From: Pseudorhizobium banfieldiae
Lineage (GTDB): Bacteria; Pseudomonadota; Alphaproteobacteria; Rhizobiales; Rhizobiaceae
Direction: 5' to 3'
Assembly (NCBI RefSeq): GCF_000967425.1
Contig: NZ_FO082820.1
Location: 1,984,001-2,048,000 of the forward strand
DNA length: 64,000 bases
Under the pieces are notes generated by a model. The model did no database searches and was not told the DNA's origin. It saw nothing but the letters and a program-made list of their open reading frames with translations. Shown one piece after another: positions 54,193 to 63,156 of this stretch; position 1 is the first letter of the stretch; each line of letters opens with the position of its first letter. Both the position numbers and the translations under genes were made by a program.

Positions 54193-55167
54193 TCAACCAC
54201 CATTTGCAGGTGCCGCAGGAACACCTGGCGAAGCGCCCGCCGCAGCGGGCGGAGCCGCCGGTGTCTGGCTGGAGACACCAGCCGAGCCCCCTTGCGAATT
54301 GTTCAGGTACTTGAAGAACTCCGAATCCGGCGACAGGACCATGGTCGTGCCCTGATCGGCGATGGAGGCGACATAGGCCCGCATCGACCGGTAGAATTCG
54401 AAAAAGCCAGGATCGCGACCGAATGCCTCGCCGAAAATCTTCGTGCGTTCGGCATCGCCTTCGCCTCGGATGATTTCGGCGTCTCGCTGGGCAGCGGAGA
54501 CGATCTCCACCACCTGACGGTCGGCGATCGCGCGCCGCGTCTGGCCCAGTTCGTTACCGCGGGCACGGATCAGTTCGGCTTCGGCAAGACGCTCGGCCTT
54601 CATCCGCTCGAAGGTCTGCTGCGAGACTTCCTGGGTAAGGTCTGTGCGACGGATACGGACGTCACGGACTGCAAGGCCCAGCGACTCGGCCGCATCGCGC
54701 AGCTGTGCATTGACTTCCTGCATCATCTGCGACCGTTCGTCCGACAGGGCTGCATCGAAGTTGCGCAGACCATAGACACGGCGAAGAGCGGCGTCGAGAC
54801 GGGTGCGAAGACGGGCCTCGGCAGCCTCCCGGTCGCCGGAAACCGTTTCGCGGAACCGCCGGGGATCGCTGATCTGGTAGACCACGAACGCGTCAACCTC
54901 GTAGAAGGCACCGCCGCGGACCTGGACGCGGATGTCGTCGAGGTCGAAGCGAAGCGCCCGGTCCTCAACATACTGCACCCGGTCGGCGTCCATGAAGGCG
55001 AAGGGCAGTTTGAAGTACAGGCCAGGCTCCGCCTTTACGTCCTGAATCTCACCGAAGCGGACAACGATAGCCTGCTCCCGCTCGTTCACCACGAAGACGG
55101 ACGAGTAAATGAGGAATAGCAGGATCGCGAGACCGATCAAAATAGCTGGGAGGCGATTGGAACTCAT
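54193..55167 (-). CDS. hflC: HflC protease modulator (SPFH family)
   Basis: A 324-residue SPFH/band 7 protein with an N-terminal transmembrane segment (LPAILIGLAILLFLIYSSV), the SPFH start REQAIVVRFGEIQDV, and a C-terminal helical part ending in an Ala/Pro-rich tail. With HflK it forms a periplasmic cage around FtsH and modulates its proteolysis. Overlaps hflK end as ATGA. Confidence 0.94.
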   Translation of the reverse strand: MSSNRLPAILIGLAILLFLIYSSVFVVNEREQAIVVRFGEIQDVKAEPGLYFKLPFAFMDADRVQYVEDRALRFDLDDIRVQVRGGAFYEVDAFVVYQISDPRRFRETVSGDREAAEARLRTRLDAALRRVYGLRNFDAALSDERSQMMQEVNAQLRDAAESLGLAVRDVRIRRTDLTQEVSQQTFERMKAERLAEAELIRARGNELGQTRRAIADRQVVEIVSAAQRDAEIIRGEGDAERTKIFGEAFGRDPGFFEFYRSMRAYVASIADQGTTMVLSPDSEFFKYLNNSQGGSAGVSSQTPAAPPAAAGASPGVPAAPANGG

Positions 55168-56267
55168 CGGTTATCCCCCTGCTGGCTGCTGCCACGGTTC
55201 AGTTCGTTGAGGGGCAGGTACGGAACGACGCCCTGCCGCTCATCCATGATGATCTTGTTGGAATTCTTCAGGACCGTCTCCATGGTCTCGAGGAAGATAC
55301 GCTGGCGCGTGACCTCTGGGGCGGTGGCATATTCGTCATAGATGGAGATGAAGCGCTGCGCCTCACCCTGTGCCTCGTTCACGACGCGATCCTTGTAGGC
55401 TGCCGCCTCTTCGCGGATCTGCGCGGCTTGACCGCGAGCCTGACCCAGTTGCTGGTTGGCGTACTGGTTGGCCTCTTCGACGAAACGGTCCTCATCCTGC
55501 TCGGCGCGCTGCACTTCTTCGAAGGCATCGGCTACTTCGCGCGGCGGGGCTGCATCCTCGATCGGTACGGCATTGATGGAGATGCCGGAACCGTAGGTGT
55601 CCATCGTCCCCTGAATGATCGCGCGGACCTCGGTCGAGATATCCTCGCGATTGTCGCGGAAGATGTCCTGCGCCGGGCGACGACCGACCACCTCGCGCAT
55701 GGCGCTCTCGGCGACCTGCTGCAATGTGGCGGAAGGGCTTTCCAGGTTGAAAAGATACGCCTTGGGGTCGCTGACCGTATAGAGTACCGAGAACTGCACG
55801 TTGACGATGTTCTGGTCGCCAGACAGCATGAGGCCAGCGGAGGATTGGGCGCTGCCTGCAGCACCGATATTCTGCTGCTGCTCGGTGACCTTGACGATCT
55901 CGACGGTCTCGAAGGGCCAGAAATGGAAATGCAGGCCGGGCATGGAGATTTCTTCCTTCGGCTTGCCGAAGCGAAGTTCCACGCCGCGCTCATCCGGCTG
56001 AACGGTATAGACGGACTGGATCGCTAGGAACGCAACGATCGCGAGGATGACGAAGACCGCAGCCCCGCCGTTGAAGCCACCGGGAACGATCCCGCGAAGA
56101 CGGTCCTGGCTGCGGCGGATCAGGTCTTCCAGATCCGGAGGACCACCACTTCCGCTTCCGCCACCGCCCCGAGGACGGTTCGAACCACCGCCACCCCATG
56201 GGCCCTGATTATTGCCGCCGCCGCCGCCCCACGGGCCGCCGCCGCCATTCTGATTGCTCCAGGGCAT
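55164..56267 (-). CDS. hflK: HflK protease modulator (SPFH family)
   Basis: A 367-residue SPFH protein. The Gly-rich N-terminus (WSNQNGGGGPWGGGGGNNQ) is typical of HflK, followed by one transmembrane segment near FVILAIVAFLAIQSVYTV, then the band 7 domain with RGVELRFGKPKE. The ATG at 56267 has AGAGGTTTTG upstream; the upstream frame from 56357 is not used. Partner of HflC. Confidence 0.95.
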   Translation of the reverse strand: MPWSNQNGGGGPWGGGGGNNQGPWGGGGSNRPRGGGGSGSGGPPDLEDLIRRSQDRLRGIVPGGFNGGAAVFVILAIVAFLAIQSVYTVQPDERGVELRFGKPKEEISMPGLHFHFWPFETVEIVKVTEQQQNIGAAGSAQSSAGLMLSGDQNIVNVQFSVLYTVSDPKAYLFNLESPSATLQQVAESAMREVVGRRPAQDIFRDNREDISTEVRAIIQGTMDTYGSGISINAVPIEDAAPPREVADAFEEVQRAEQDEDRFVEEANQYANQQLGQARGQAAQIREEAAAYKDRVVNEAQGEAQRFISIYDEYATAPEVTRQRIFLETMETVLKNSNKIIMDERQGVVPYLPLNELNRGSSQQGDNR

Positions 56268-56398
56268 CAAAACCTCTTTGTTTGCCACTCCCATATACGT
56301 GGAAGCGCAGCTCCCTCGTCCTGCCCCCGTTATAGGGAGGCCGGCCGGTGCTTTCAACGACGCGTCAATAACTTCGGGGTGTTTGGTAACGAAATGTT

Positions 56399-56926
56399 TC
56401 AGTTTGTCGCGGGGCGACGGCGATAGATCGCAAAACGGGTCGGATAGTCGTCCCGCTCACCCGCTGGAACGAGCGTCTCCTCGACCTTCTCGAATACAGC
56501 GGGATCGATAGGCGGAAAGAACGTGTCTCCGTCCGGAACGGCAACCTCGACATGTGTGACATAGAGCACGTCGACGAGGTTCATCACCTGCCGGTAGACC
56601 TCGCCACCACCGATCACGCAGACTTCTGCAGCACCGGTCTCGGCAGCAACTTCCTGAGCCTTGGCCAAAGCCTTCTCCACGCCGTCAATTGTTACAGCAC
56701 CCTGCACGCTGAAATCACGGTTCCGGGTTATGATGACATGGGGGCGTCCAGGCAACGGCTTGCCGCCGAAGGATTCCAGCGTCTTACGACCGAGCACGAT
56801 TGGCTTGCCGATGGTCAGCTGCTTGAAGCGCCGAAGATCGGTCGAAAGTTTCCAGGGCATGCCGCCATCGCGGCCGATGACGCCGTTCTGCGCGACCGCG
56901 ACGACGATGGAGACGGGAACAGTCAT
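56399..56926 (-). CDS. folA: dihydrofolate reductase
   Basis: A 175-residue [24 protein letters not shown] carries the active-site Met20-loop region, and [20 protein letters not shown] with [14 protein letters not shown] the NADPH site. It regenerates tetrahydrofolate after thymidylate synthesis. Its start overlaps the thyA stop as ATGA, so translation is coupled. Confidence 0.95.
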   Translation of the reverse strand: MTVPVSIVVAVAQNGVIGRDGGMPWKLSTDLRRFKQLTIGKPIVLGRKTLESFGGKPLPGRPHVIITRNRDFSVQGAVTIDGVEKALAKAQEVAAETGAAEVCVIGGGEVYRQVMNLVDVLYVTHVEVAVPDGDTFFPPIDPAVFEKVEETLVPAGERDDYPTRFAIYRRRPATN

Positions 56927-57717
56927 ACCGCGATCGGTGCCTTGATGCTGGGATCGGCCACGTAGTTCTCCAGCGTGAAATCCTCGTAGCGGAAGGCAAA
57001 GAGATCCTTCACCGCCGGATTGATGCGCATGGTCGGCAAGGGCTTCGGGGTTCGCGTCAGTTGCAGCTCTGCCTGCTCGAAGTGGTTCCTGTAGAGATGC
57101 GCATCGCCGAGAGTGTGGACGAAATCGCCGGGCTTGAGCCCTGTCACCTGCGCCATCATCATTGTCAGGAGAGCATAGGACGGGATGTTGAAGGGCACGC
57201 CGAGGAATATGTCGGCGGACCGCTGGTAGAGTTGGCAGGAGAGCCGGCCGTCCGCCACGTAGAACTGGAACAGGCAGTGGCAGGGCGGAAGCGCCATCTC
57301 GTCAACCAGCGCCGGGTTCCACGCCGAAACGATGTGGCGGCGGGAGTTCGGGTTGGTCTTCAGTGATTCGATCACATTGGCGATCTGGTCGATATGGCCA
57401 CCGTCGGGCGCCGGCCATGATCGCCACTGGGCACCGTAGACCGGCCCGAGATCGCCATTCTGGTCGGCCCATTCATCCCATATGGTGACGCCGTTTTCCC
57501 TCAGATAGGCGATGTTGGTATCGCCGCGCAGGAACCAGAGCAACTCGTGGATGATCGACCGCAGGTGCAGCTTCTTCGTCGTCAGGACGGGAAAGCCCTC
57601 CTCGAGGTCGAAGCGCATCTGGTAGCCGAAGACGGAGCGAGTGCCGGTCCCGGTTCGGTCTCCACGGTCGGTGCCGTGATCCATCACATGTCGGAGAAGG
57701 TCGAGATATTGCCGCAT
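56923..57717 (-). CDS. thyA: thymidylate synthase ThyA
   Basis: A 264-residue enzyme making dTMP from dUMP and methylene-tetrahydrofolate. The nucleophile Cys is in [19 protein letters not shown], the dUMP site in [20 protein letters not shown], and the start is [20 protein letters not shown]. The ATG at 57717 is the family start; the open frame to 57789 is ignored. First gene of thyA-folA. Confidence 0.96.
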   Translation of the reverse strand: MRQYLDLLRHVMDHGTDRGDRTGTGTRSVFGYQMRFDLEEGFPVLTTKKLHLRSIIHELLWFLRGDTNIAYLRENGVTIWDEWADQNGDLGPVYGAQWRSWPAPDGGHIDQIANVIESLKTNPNSRRHIVSAWNPALVDEMALPPCHCLFQFYVADGRLSCQLYQRSADIFLGVPFNIPSYALLTMMMAQVTGLKPGDFVHTLGDAHLYRNHFEQAELQLTRTPKPLPTMRINPAVKDLFAFRYEDFTLENYVADPSIKAPIAV

Positions 57718-57867
57718 GATTTCACTGCCACTATGTTCGGTAGGCATCCTACAGGCCGCAGCATCCGGAACCAAGCGCCGACAGGACATCCGGGATGTCT
57801 ATCCCCCGAAGTTAGGGTACCTGCATCCGAACGGGTCGAGGATGCGATCTATTCGAGTTCGCACCCC

Positions 57868-57896
57868 TTTTCACGGCGTAAGGAAATCCCTATATC
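57868..57896 (+). promoter_or_regulatory. candidate ssrA promoter
   Basis: TTTTCA (57868-57873) and TATATC (57891-57896), 17 bases apart, would start transcription near 57903, which fits the 5' end of the acceptor piece of tmRNA. Confidence 0.45.
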
Positions 57897-57902
57897 TGCC
57901 TT

Positions 57903-58235
57903 GCCGGGCTTCGGTCCGGCTATGGCGATAAACGGTCGATGAAATAAGCCTATTGGACCCGGGGGCGGTACCCGGCGCCTCCACCAAAAACCGGTCTACC
58001 GAGACGACCGGCTTCTGATGGGGGCGAAATAGGATCGACAAGGGTGTAAAGATCGAACTTTTGCTCGGCATGATACCGCCGTTATCGGGTCACAATAGTA
58101 GTTGCAAACGACAACTATGCGGAAGCTCGTCTCGCTGCCTAATGGCGGTGTGACACTTCAAATCAAGTCCTAAGGGGTCGCACTCTTAGGCGGGGTCCGA
58201 AGGCACCTGGCAACAGAAGCCTTCACCTTCTCCCT
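57903..58235 (+). ncRNA. ssrA: permuted two-piece tmRNA
   Basis: A circularly permuted tmRNA, as in other alphaproteobacteria: the acceptor piece comes first and ends at CGCCTCC-ACCA (57976-57986), then a short intervening stretch, then the coding piece starting GGGGGCG at 58020. GGGGGCG and CGCCTCC pair as the acceptor stem (one G-U), and ATCGAC in the coding piece pairs with GTCGAT in the acceptor piece. The tag frame is at 58104-58142. A hairpin CCTAAG/CTTAGG lies near 58170-58190. The intervening RNA is removed to give two chains. End limits are estimates. Confidence 0.92.
58104..58142 (+). other. tmRNA tag reading frame
   Basis: Codons GCA AAC GAC AAC TAT then GCG GAA GCT CGT CTC GCT GCC TAA encode the degradation tag ANDNYAEARLAA. 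The final LAA is recognised by ClpX, and the N-terminal part by SspB. The tag is added to proteins stalled on ribosomes. Confidence 0.93.
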
Positions 58236-58343
58236 TTTTGCGAAATTATATGCACTGGCCATCAAGCGGGCGCTTTTCCGCGTATGGCTGGCATGGCATA
58301 AGGATGCTTCGAGAAAGCATTCAGAACTGAGAGACAGAACCGC

Positions 58344-58850
58344 ATGGGGCAGGATCATATCCGCTACGATATCTTGGCGCAGGACGCATTGCGCGGTGTT
58401 ATCCGAAAGGTGCTGAGCGAAGTTGCTGCCACGGGTCGGCTGCCAGGCGACCACCATTTCTTCATCACCTTCCTGACCGGCGCCCCGGGCGTTCGCATCT
58501 CTCAGCATCTCAAGACGAAGTATCCCGAGCAGATGACGATCGTCATCCAGCACCAGTTCTGGGACCTGAAGGTATCCGACACCCAGTTCGAGATCGGCCT
58601 GTCCTTCTCTGATACGCCGGAGCGGCTGGTGGTCCCGTTCAATGCGATTCGCGGTTTCTATGATCCGTCGGTGAATTTCGAGCTCGAGTTCGAGGTGCCG
58701 TTGGCGGAAGAGGACGAGAACTCCGCGGCCGAGATCACTGCCATTCCCGTTGAGAGTGCCGCAAGGCATGACGCCGTCGAACAGGCGGAAGGGGAGGAAA
58801 AGAAGCCGGCGTCAGTCGTGTCGCTCGATTCCTTCCGAAAGAAGCAATAG
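58344..58850 (+). CDS. sspB: SspB, alpha-type ClpXP adaptor for ssrA-tagged proteins
   Basis: A 168-residue protein beginning MGQDHIRYDILAQDALRGVI, with DHHFFITFLTGAPGVRISQH and a hydrophobic barrel segment typical of alphaproteobacterial SspB. The acidic linker (EEDENSAAEITAIP) leads to a C-terminal SVVSLDSFRKKQ that matches the ClpX-binding tail. It tethers ssrA-tagged substrates to ClpX. The gene is directly downstream of ssrA, about 105 bases from its estimated end. Confidence 0.93.
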   Translation: MGQDHIRYDILAQDALRGVIRKVLSEVAATGRLPGDHHFFITFLTGAPGVRISQHLKTKYPEQMTIVIQHQFWDLKVSDTQFEIGLSFSDTPERLVVPFNAIRGFYDPSVNFELEFEVPLAEEDENSAAEITAIPVESAARHDAVEQAEGEEKKPASVVSLDSFRKKQ

Positions 58851-58862
58851 GGTTGCCGGGCC

Positions 58863-59057
58863 ATGAGCGGTGACGTCGTCAATCTGCGCCAGGCCCGGAA
58901 GGCGAAGCAGCGCCTGGAGAAGGAGAGGCAGGCCGATCAGAACCGGCTCACCTTTGGTCGTAGCAAGACGGAAAAGACACTGACGAAGGCGCTGAACCGC
59001 AAGGCCGAGCGCTCGCTTGACCAGGGACGACTGGAAAGGCAGGACGATCGGGACTGA
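58863..59057 (+). CDS. DUF4169-family small basic protein
   Basis: A 64-residue Arg/Lys-rich protein beginning MSGDVVNLRQARKAKQRLEK. It fits the DUF4169 family of unknown function. It starts 12 bases after the sspB stop, so it is probably co-transcribed. No signal or membrane segment. Confidence 0.85.
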   Translation: MSGDVVNLRQARKAKQRLEKERQADQNRLTFGRSKTEKTLTKALNRKAERSLDQGRLERQDDRD

Positions 59058-59132
59058 ACGGCGCACTCCGAAGACGCGAGGTCGTTCGGACGTCCAGCAG
59101 GGTATGACCTTTGCTTTCGACAGGAGGCGCCG

Positions 59133-59360
59133 GTGATCCGCAAACATTCTGCAACACTGCATGGCCACCGTACCAGTTTCTCCCTCGAGGACGAATTCTG
59201 GGAGGAGCTGAAACGCATCGCCGCGGAACGTGGTCTCAGCATCGCCGGCCTCATTGCCTCGATCGACGATGCCAGAGCGCCGGACAGCAATCTGTCTTCT
59301 GCGCTGCGGCTGCATGTCCTTCGATGGCACCAGGAAAAAAACGCATCCGACCTTCGTTGA
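59133..59360 (+). CDS. ribbon-helix-helix domain protein
   Basis: A 75-residue protein with HRTSFSLEDEFWEELKRIAA then LSIAGLIASIDDARA, the ribbon-helix-helix pattern of the RHH_4 family. It starts with GTG at 59133 after a strong AGGAGGCGCC. Probable DNA-binding protein, possibly a regulator of nearby genes; target unknown. Co-directional with sspB and DUF4169. Confidence 0.87.
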   Translation: MIRKHSATLHGHRTSFSLEDEFWEELKRIAAERGLSIAGLIASIDDARAPDSNLSSALRLHVLRWHQEKNASDLR

Positions 59361-59363
59361 GTG

Positions 59364-62300
59364 CTATTGCTCGACGCCGGGCAGGCTCTGGAACACGGGC
59401 GGCTCTAGAGGTGCGCCGCCGGGAGCGATCAGTTCCTGGACGGGTGGTACCGTAAGGGCTGGTGGCGCCTCCTCCGCCCTTCGAGCCTCCGCCTCCCTGG
59501 CCGCCGCTTCGGCTCGCTCTCGCTCCGCCCTTGCAGCCGCCTCCGCGCGTTGCCGTTCCTCTTCCTCGCGTCGCGCCCGCTCTTCCGCCTCGGCCCTTTC
59601 CCGCGCTGCCTGGCGCTCCGCCTCCAGGAAGCGATAAAGTGCCACCTCGCGCCGGAGCCGCTGTTTCTCGAGCACGCTCGCCTGCAGCATCTCCACGCGA
59701 CGACGCTCGCGCTCGAATGCCCGTAGCGACAGGAAGTTGGTCAGCGGTGCCACGTCGAACTCGATCGACGGATTCTCAAGATCGCCGGAATAGAGCCAGC
59801 GGACCATTGGCTCGCCTCCCGCCAGCCCCTCGTCGCCCGGCTCGTAGGCGATCGCGAGCTCGCCATGCAGGGCCTGCTCGAGAAGATCAACCCTCACCTC
59901 GCCGCTGACCCTGCTGTTGCCGGCGTCGGCCGTGACGTTCTGCGCCCTCGCCTCCCCATCCGTGATGGTGAAGGGGATCACTACTTCGCGGAACGTCGCT
60001 TGGCCTCGGCGAACAAACTGCTCCGCCAGCGGACGTATCCTCTCCTCCGTCACCTCCCCCTCCAGCTTGTCGACCTCTTCAAGGAATGGCGGCAGCGCTT
60101 CAGGATCAAGGCGGTTGATGGTGAGCGTTGCGATGGTGATCTCGCCGGAACCGTTGAGCGCATCCAACAAGTCAGCGGGCGTATTTCCGGTGGACTCGGC
60201 TGCCACCAGCGCACTGAACCGGCCGGTTGCAATCGGGCCGTCCTGGCCGTCCCAGACGAGTGCTGCAAGGTCGGCATCCTCAACCGTGAACCTTGTCTGG
60301 AAGATCCCCGTGCCTTCACCATTGTTGATCGCAAGACGCCCGCCGATCTTTCCCCCCTGCCACGTGCCCGCAGCGTCCTCGATCGCGATCCCGCCATTGC
60401 GATGTTCAATCGTGGCCGAGAAGTCACGGATATCGCCCATCATCCCTGGACGGAACATCGCGGCGCGGACTTTCAGGCGGGCTTCGCTCGTCCCGAAGAT
60501 CGGCATGGAGAAAGGCTTTTCCCAAAGCTGCCCCGTCTCGGGCTCCTGAACCGGCCCATAGACTGCCTCGGCGAGCCAGGCGAGGTCGAGGCTGTCGACG
60601 GCCAGGTCCCCGCTGAGCATCGTGACGGAGGAGGATCGATCAAGGGTTAGAGTGTCGCTGGCAACCCGGTTCCCACCGAACTCACCGGCGAGCTTGTCCA
60701 GGCGGACGTTGTCGGCTGAGATGCTGATCTCCGTCGACATCGTGGTAGGCAAGCCCGTGCCGAACTGCGGAATTCCGATGCCGGTCATCAGCAGGTACGG
60801 CTCCACATCTTCCGAGCGCAGGGTGAGGCGACCTTGGCCTGTGCCGAATGCCGAAGAACTCAGTTCCACCTCGCCTTCCCCGTGGAACTGCGTTCGGTCC
60901 GTCGAGAAGGACAGCTTTGCCACTGAGAGCTGATCACCTTCCTGGCGAAGATCCAGCGACACCCGCGCCGGCCCGTCATCGCCGAGCGGCAGAGGGTCAA
61001 GTCCCAGTTGCCCGAGGAGTACCGCCGTCTGGTCATTCTCCAACTGAACCGAAAGCGACCCCTCACGGCTGCCGGTCAGATTGAATACCGTTGGCAGTGC
61101 CAGTTCGGCGTTCACGGCGCTTCCATTGCTGGTTCCAGTGATCGTCGCGGAAAGCCCTGCCGTTTCCCCGCCGACGCGAATGTCAGCAGCGAGCCGCGTG
61201 TCATCGAACCATCTGCTGTTTTCCGCAAGCCGATCGAGAATCGGGTGCTTTGGAAGGCGATTGTGTAGCATCGCGATGAACCCGGCAGCCTCACCGACCC
61301 GCATCGTCATCGATCCGCTTCCGCTGTAATCCAGCAACGAGCCTTGAAGCTGCCCCTGCGCCTCCATCGACGCACCTGCCAGATCACCCACCGTCAGTCG
61401 TTCCAGCGCCAGTTCGCCTTCCGAGAGCGTGAAGACCGTCTCGACATCCCGGGCGCCGACGCCGAAGGCGGTGAACCGCTCGGCCTTCAGGCTTGCCCCG
61501 ATGGAATGATCCAAAACATCCTCCCCGGCATCATTACCGGTGATCAGCGAGCCGAGTGCGCGCATGGCGTCGAGATCGATCTCGTTGCCGGCGAGTTCGA
61601 CGGTCAGCGAGGGACCCGCCTCGGCCGGCGCATGCCGCTCTATGCTGCCGCGAAGGCTTGCTGGCCCGACGGCCAGTTCCAGATTGGCGAACCGCTGCAA
61701 CTCCTGCGTCAGGTTGACAGTTGCCGAAAAGCCGGCCGTCTTCAGTTGCCGGATGGCAGGATCCACGGAACCGGATAGCCAGGCGGCCAAGCCAGACGGC
61801 TGGTTGGACGCGACGAGCATGTCTCCGACGAAGGAGACATCATCCGCCAACGTGAGCGCACCCTTGGCCTCCACCTGAGTGCGGCCCGGGAAGGTTGCGG
61901 CGAAACTGTCGACCGTCCAGCCAGTCCCTGCGGGGCGGACGTCGATGCGGATGTCGCGTACGGTGGTATCATTGGCAACGACGGCGGGCAGGCTGAAGCT
62001 TGCGCGCCCCGGGACCTGCGGGATCGGAATCTGCGCGGCGACATCGATCACGGCCTGGATCCGCCGCTGCGCGGAAGCCGCCGCATCCCGTCCCGTCTTC
62101 GCACGCTCGCCCTCACCCAGCCGATTGACGTCGATCTGCTGGCCGTCGGCCGTCAGCAGGAATTCCGGTGCCTCGCCCGTGTCGAGCGTCGCCTCGCCGG
62201 TCACCACGTAGGGGTTGTTGAGTGGTCCCACTTCAAGTCGGTAGTCAGGTATCCTGATGCGCTCATTTGTGAGCTCGAAGCTACCCTTCAGCCGTGGGCC

Positions 62301-63080
62301 GGGCGGCGGCGCCTGCACCGGCTCGCTCTCATCCTCCTCCTCCAGCGCGTTCGTCGCAAAGCGTCCGTTATAGGCCGGGCGATCCTCGGCAAGAACGAGA
62401 TGACCGTCGAGCTCAATGGCTGCTGGTACCGCATCGGGAAGGATGCGAAGGCGCAGCGGCATGGTCCGGTTGGCCGCATCGCCCTCCCCCGTTGCCAGTG
62501 TGAATGCCGCCTCCTCGCCATCGAGAGAACCATAGCCCTCGCCGCGCCAGGGACCGGCAAGCGACGCGGCCGAGAGATCCGCGTTGAGGTTGGCAAGCTG
62601 GCGCGTCTGTCCGCTCTGTTCATCGATGATGTCGATCGAACCGTTAGTGATGTTGACGCCTTCGATCACTACCGTCCGGAGCGGGATGTCGGCGCGGCTC
62701 CCCCGCATCCAGTCGAGCGTTCCGTCGGGCAATATCCGGACCCGCGCCTTCGGCTCCTCGAGCCGCATGTCGAATATCCGCGCCTCGCCGGAAAGGAAGG
62801 GCGCAAGTTCCATGTCCATGGAGAACCGCGCGGCGTGCAGTTGCGGCTGACCGTCCCGGTCCTGTCCGACCCGCACATCGTGTAGTGTCACCGACGGGAA
62901 CGGCAGGATGCGGGCGTCCACGTCTCCGTGCACCACGACCTTTTTGCCGAGGATGCGGCTTGCCCGCTGCTCGAACTCTACCCGGAAGTCGGTCCAGTCG
63001 ACGAAGAATGGCGCAAGCAGAGCCGCAAAAAGCGCCACTACGAGAAGACCACCAGCCGTCAGTAGGATGCGTCCGAGCAC
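59364..63080 (-). CDS. AsmA-family protein with coiled-coil C-terminus
   Basis: A 1238-residue protein. The N-terminus has one transmembrane segment (ILLTAGGLLVVALFAALLAP), followed by the AsmA start FRVEFEQRASRILGKKVVVHG and HDVRVGQDRDG, then a long beta-rich region with repeated GSFELTNERIRIPDY-like segments and a distal AsmA-like C-domain (TADAGNSRVSGEVRVDLLEQ). Family members bridge the periplasm and are thought to move phospholipids to the outer membrane. The last 100 residues are a Glu/Arg/Ala-rich coiled coil then a Pro-rich tail, less usual for the family. Convergent with the RHH gene. Confidence 0.9.
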   Translation of the reverse strand: MLGRILLTAGGLLVVALFAALLAPFFVDWTDFRVEFEQRASRILGKKVVVHGDVDARILPFPSVTLHDVRVGQDRDGQPQLHAARFSMDMELAPFLSGEARIFDMRLEEPKARVRILPDGTLDWMRGSRADIPLRTVVIEGVNITNGSIDIIDEQSGQTRQLANLNADLSAASLAGPWRGEGYGSLDGEEAAFTLATGEGDAANRTMPLRLRILPDAVPAAIELDGHLVLAEDRPAYNGRFATNALEEEDESEPVQAPPPGPRLKGSFELTNERIRIPDYRLEVGPLNNPYVVTGEATLDTGEAPEFLLTADGQQIDVNRLGEGERAKTGRDAAASAQRRIQAVIDVAAQIPIPQVPGRASFSLPAVVANDTTVRDIRIDVRPAGTGWTVDSFAATFPGRTQVEAKGALTLADDVSFVGDMLVASNQPSGLAAWLSGSVDPAIRQLKTAGFSATVNLTQELQRFANLELAVGPASLRGSIERHAPAEAGPSLTVELAGNEIDLDAMRALGSLITGNDAGEDVLDHSIGASLKAERFTAFGVGARDVETVFTLSEGELALERLTVGDLAGASMEAQGQLQGSLLDYSGSGSMTMRVGEAAGFIAMLHNRLPKHPILDRLAENSRWFDDTRLAADIRVGGETAGLSATITGTSNGSAVNAELALPTVFNLTGSREGSLSVQLENDQTAVLLGQLGLDPLPLGDDGPARVSLDLRQEGDQLSVAKLSFSTDRTQFHGEGEVELSSSAFGTGQGRLTLRSEDVEPYLLMTGIGIPQFGTGLPTTMSTEISISADNVRLDKLAGEFGGNRVASDTLTLDRSSSVTMLSGDLAVDSLDLAWLAEAVYGPVQEPETGQLWEKPFSMPIFGTSEARLKVRAAMFRPGMMGDIRDFSATIEHRNGGIAIEDAAGTWQGGKIGGRLAINNGEGTGIFQTRFTVEDADLAALVWDGQDGPIATGRFSALVAAESTGNTPADLLDALNGSGEITIATLTINRLDPEALPPFLEEVDKLEGEVTEERIRPLAEQFVRRGQATFREVVIPFTITDGEARAQNVTADAGNSRVSGEVRVDLLEQALHGELAIAYEPGDEGLAGGEPMVRWLYSGDLENPSIEFDVAPLTNFLSLRAFERERRRVEMLQASVLEKQRLRREVALYRFLEAERQAARERAEAEERARREEEERQRAEAAARAERERAEAAAREAEARRAEEAPPALTVPPVQELIAPGGAPLEPPVFQSLPGVEQ

Positions 63081-63156
63081 CGTGCGTCTCTCCCTGGGTT
63101 GAGTAACAGACTAGTCCCACCCTGCAGCGGGGCAAGTCAAGGCATTGCGAGCCCGC

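Noticed and set aside
59462..59908. 148-residue Pro/Arg-rich plus-strand frame
   Set aside because: It is the complement of the Glu/Arg coiled-coil end of the AsmA gene.
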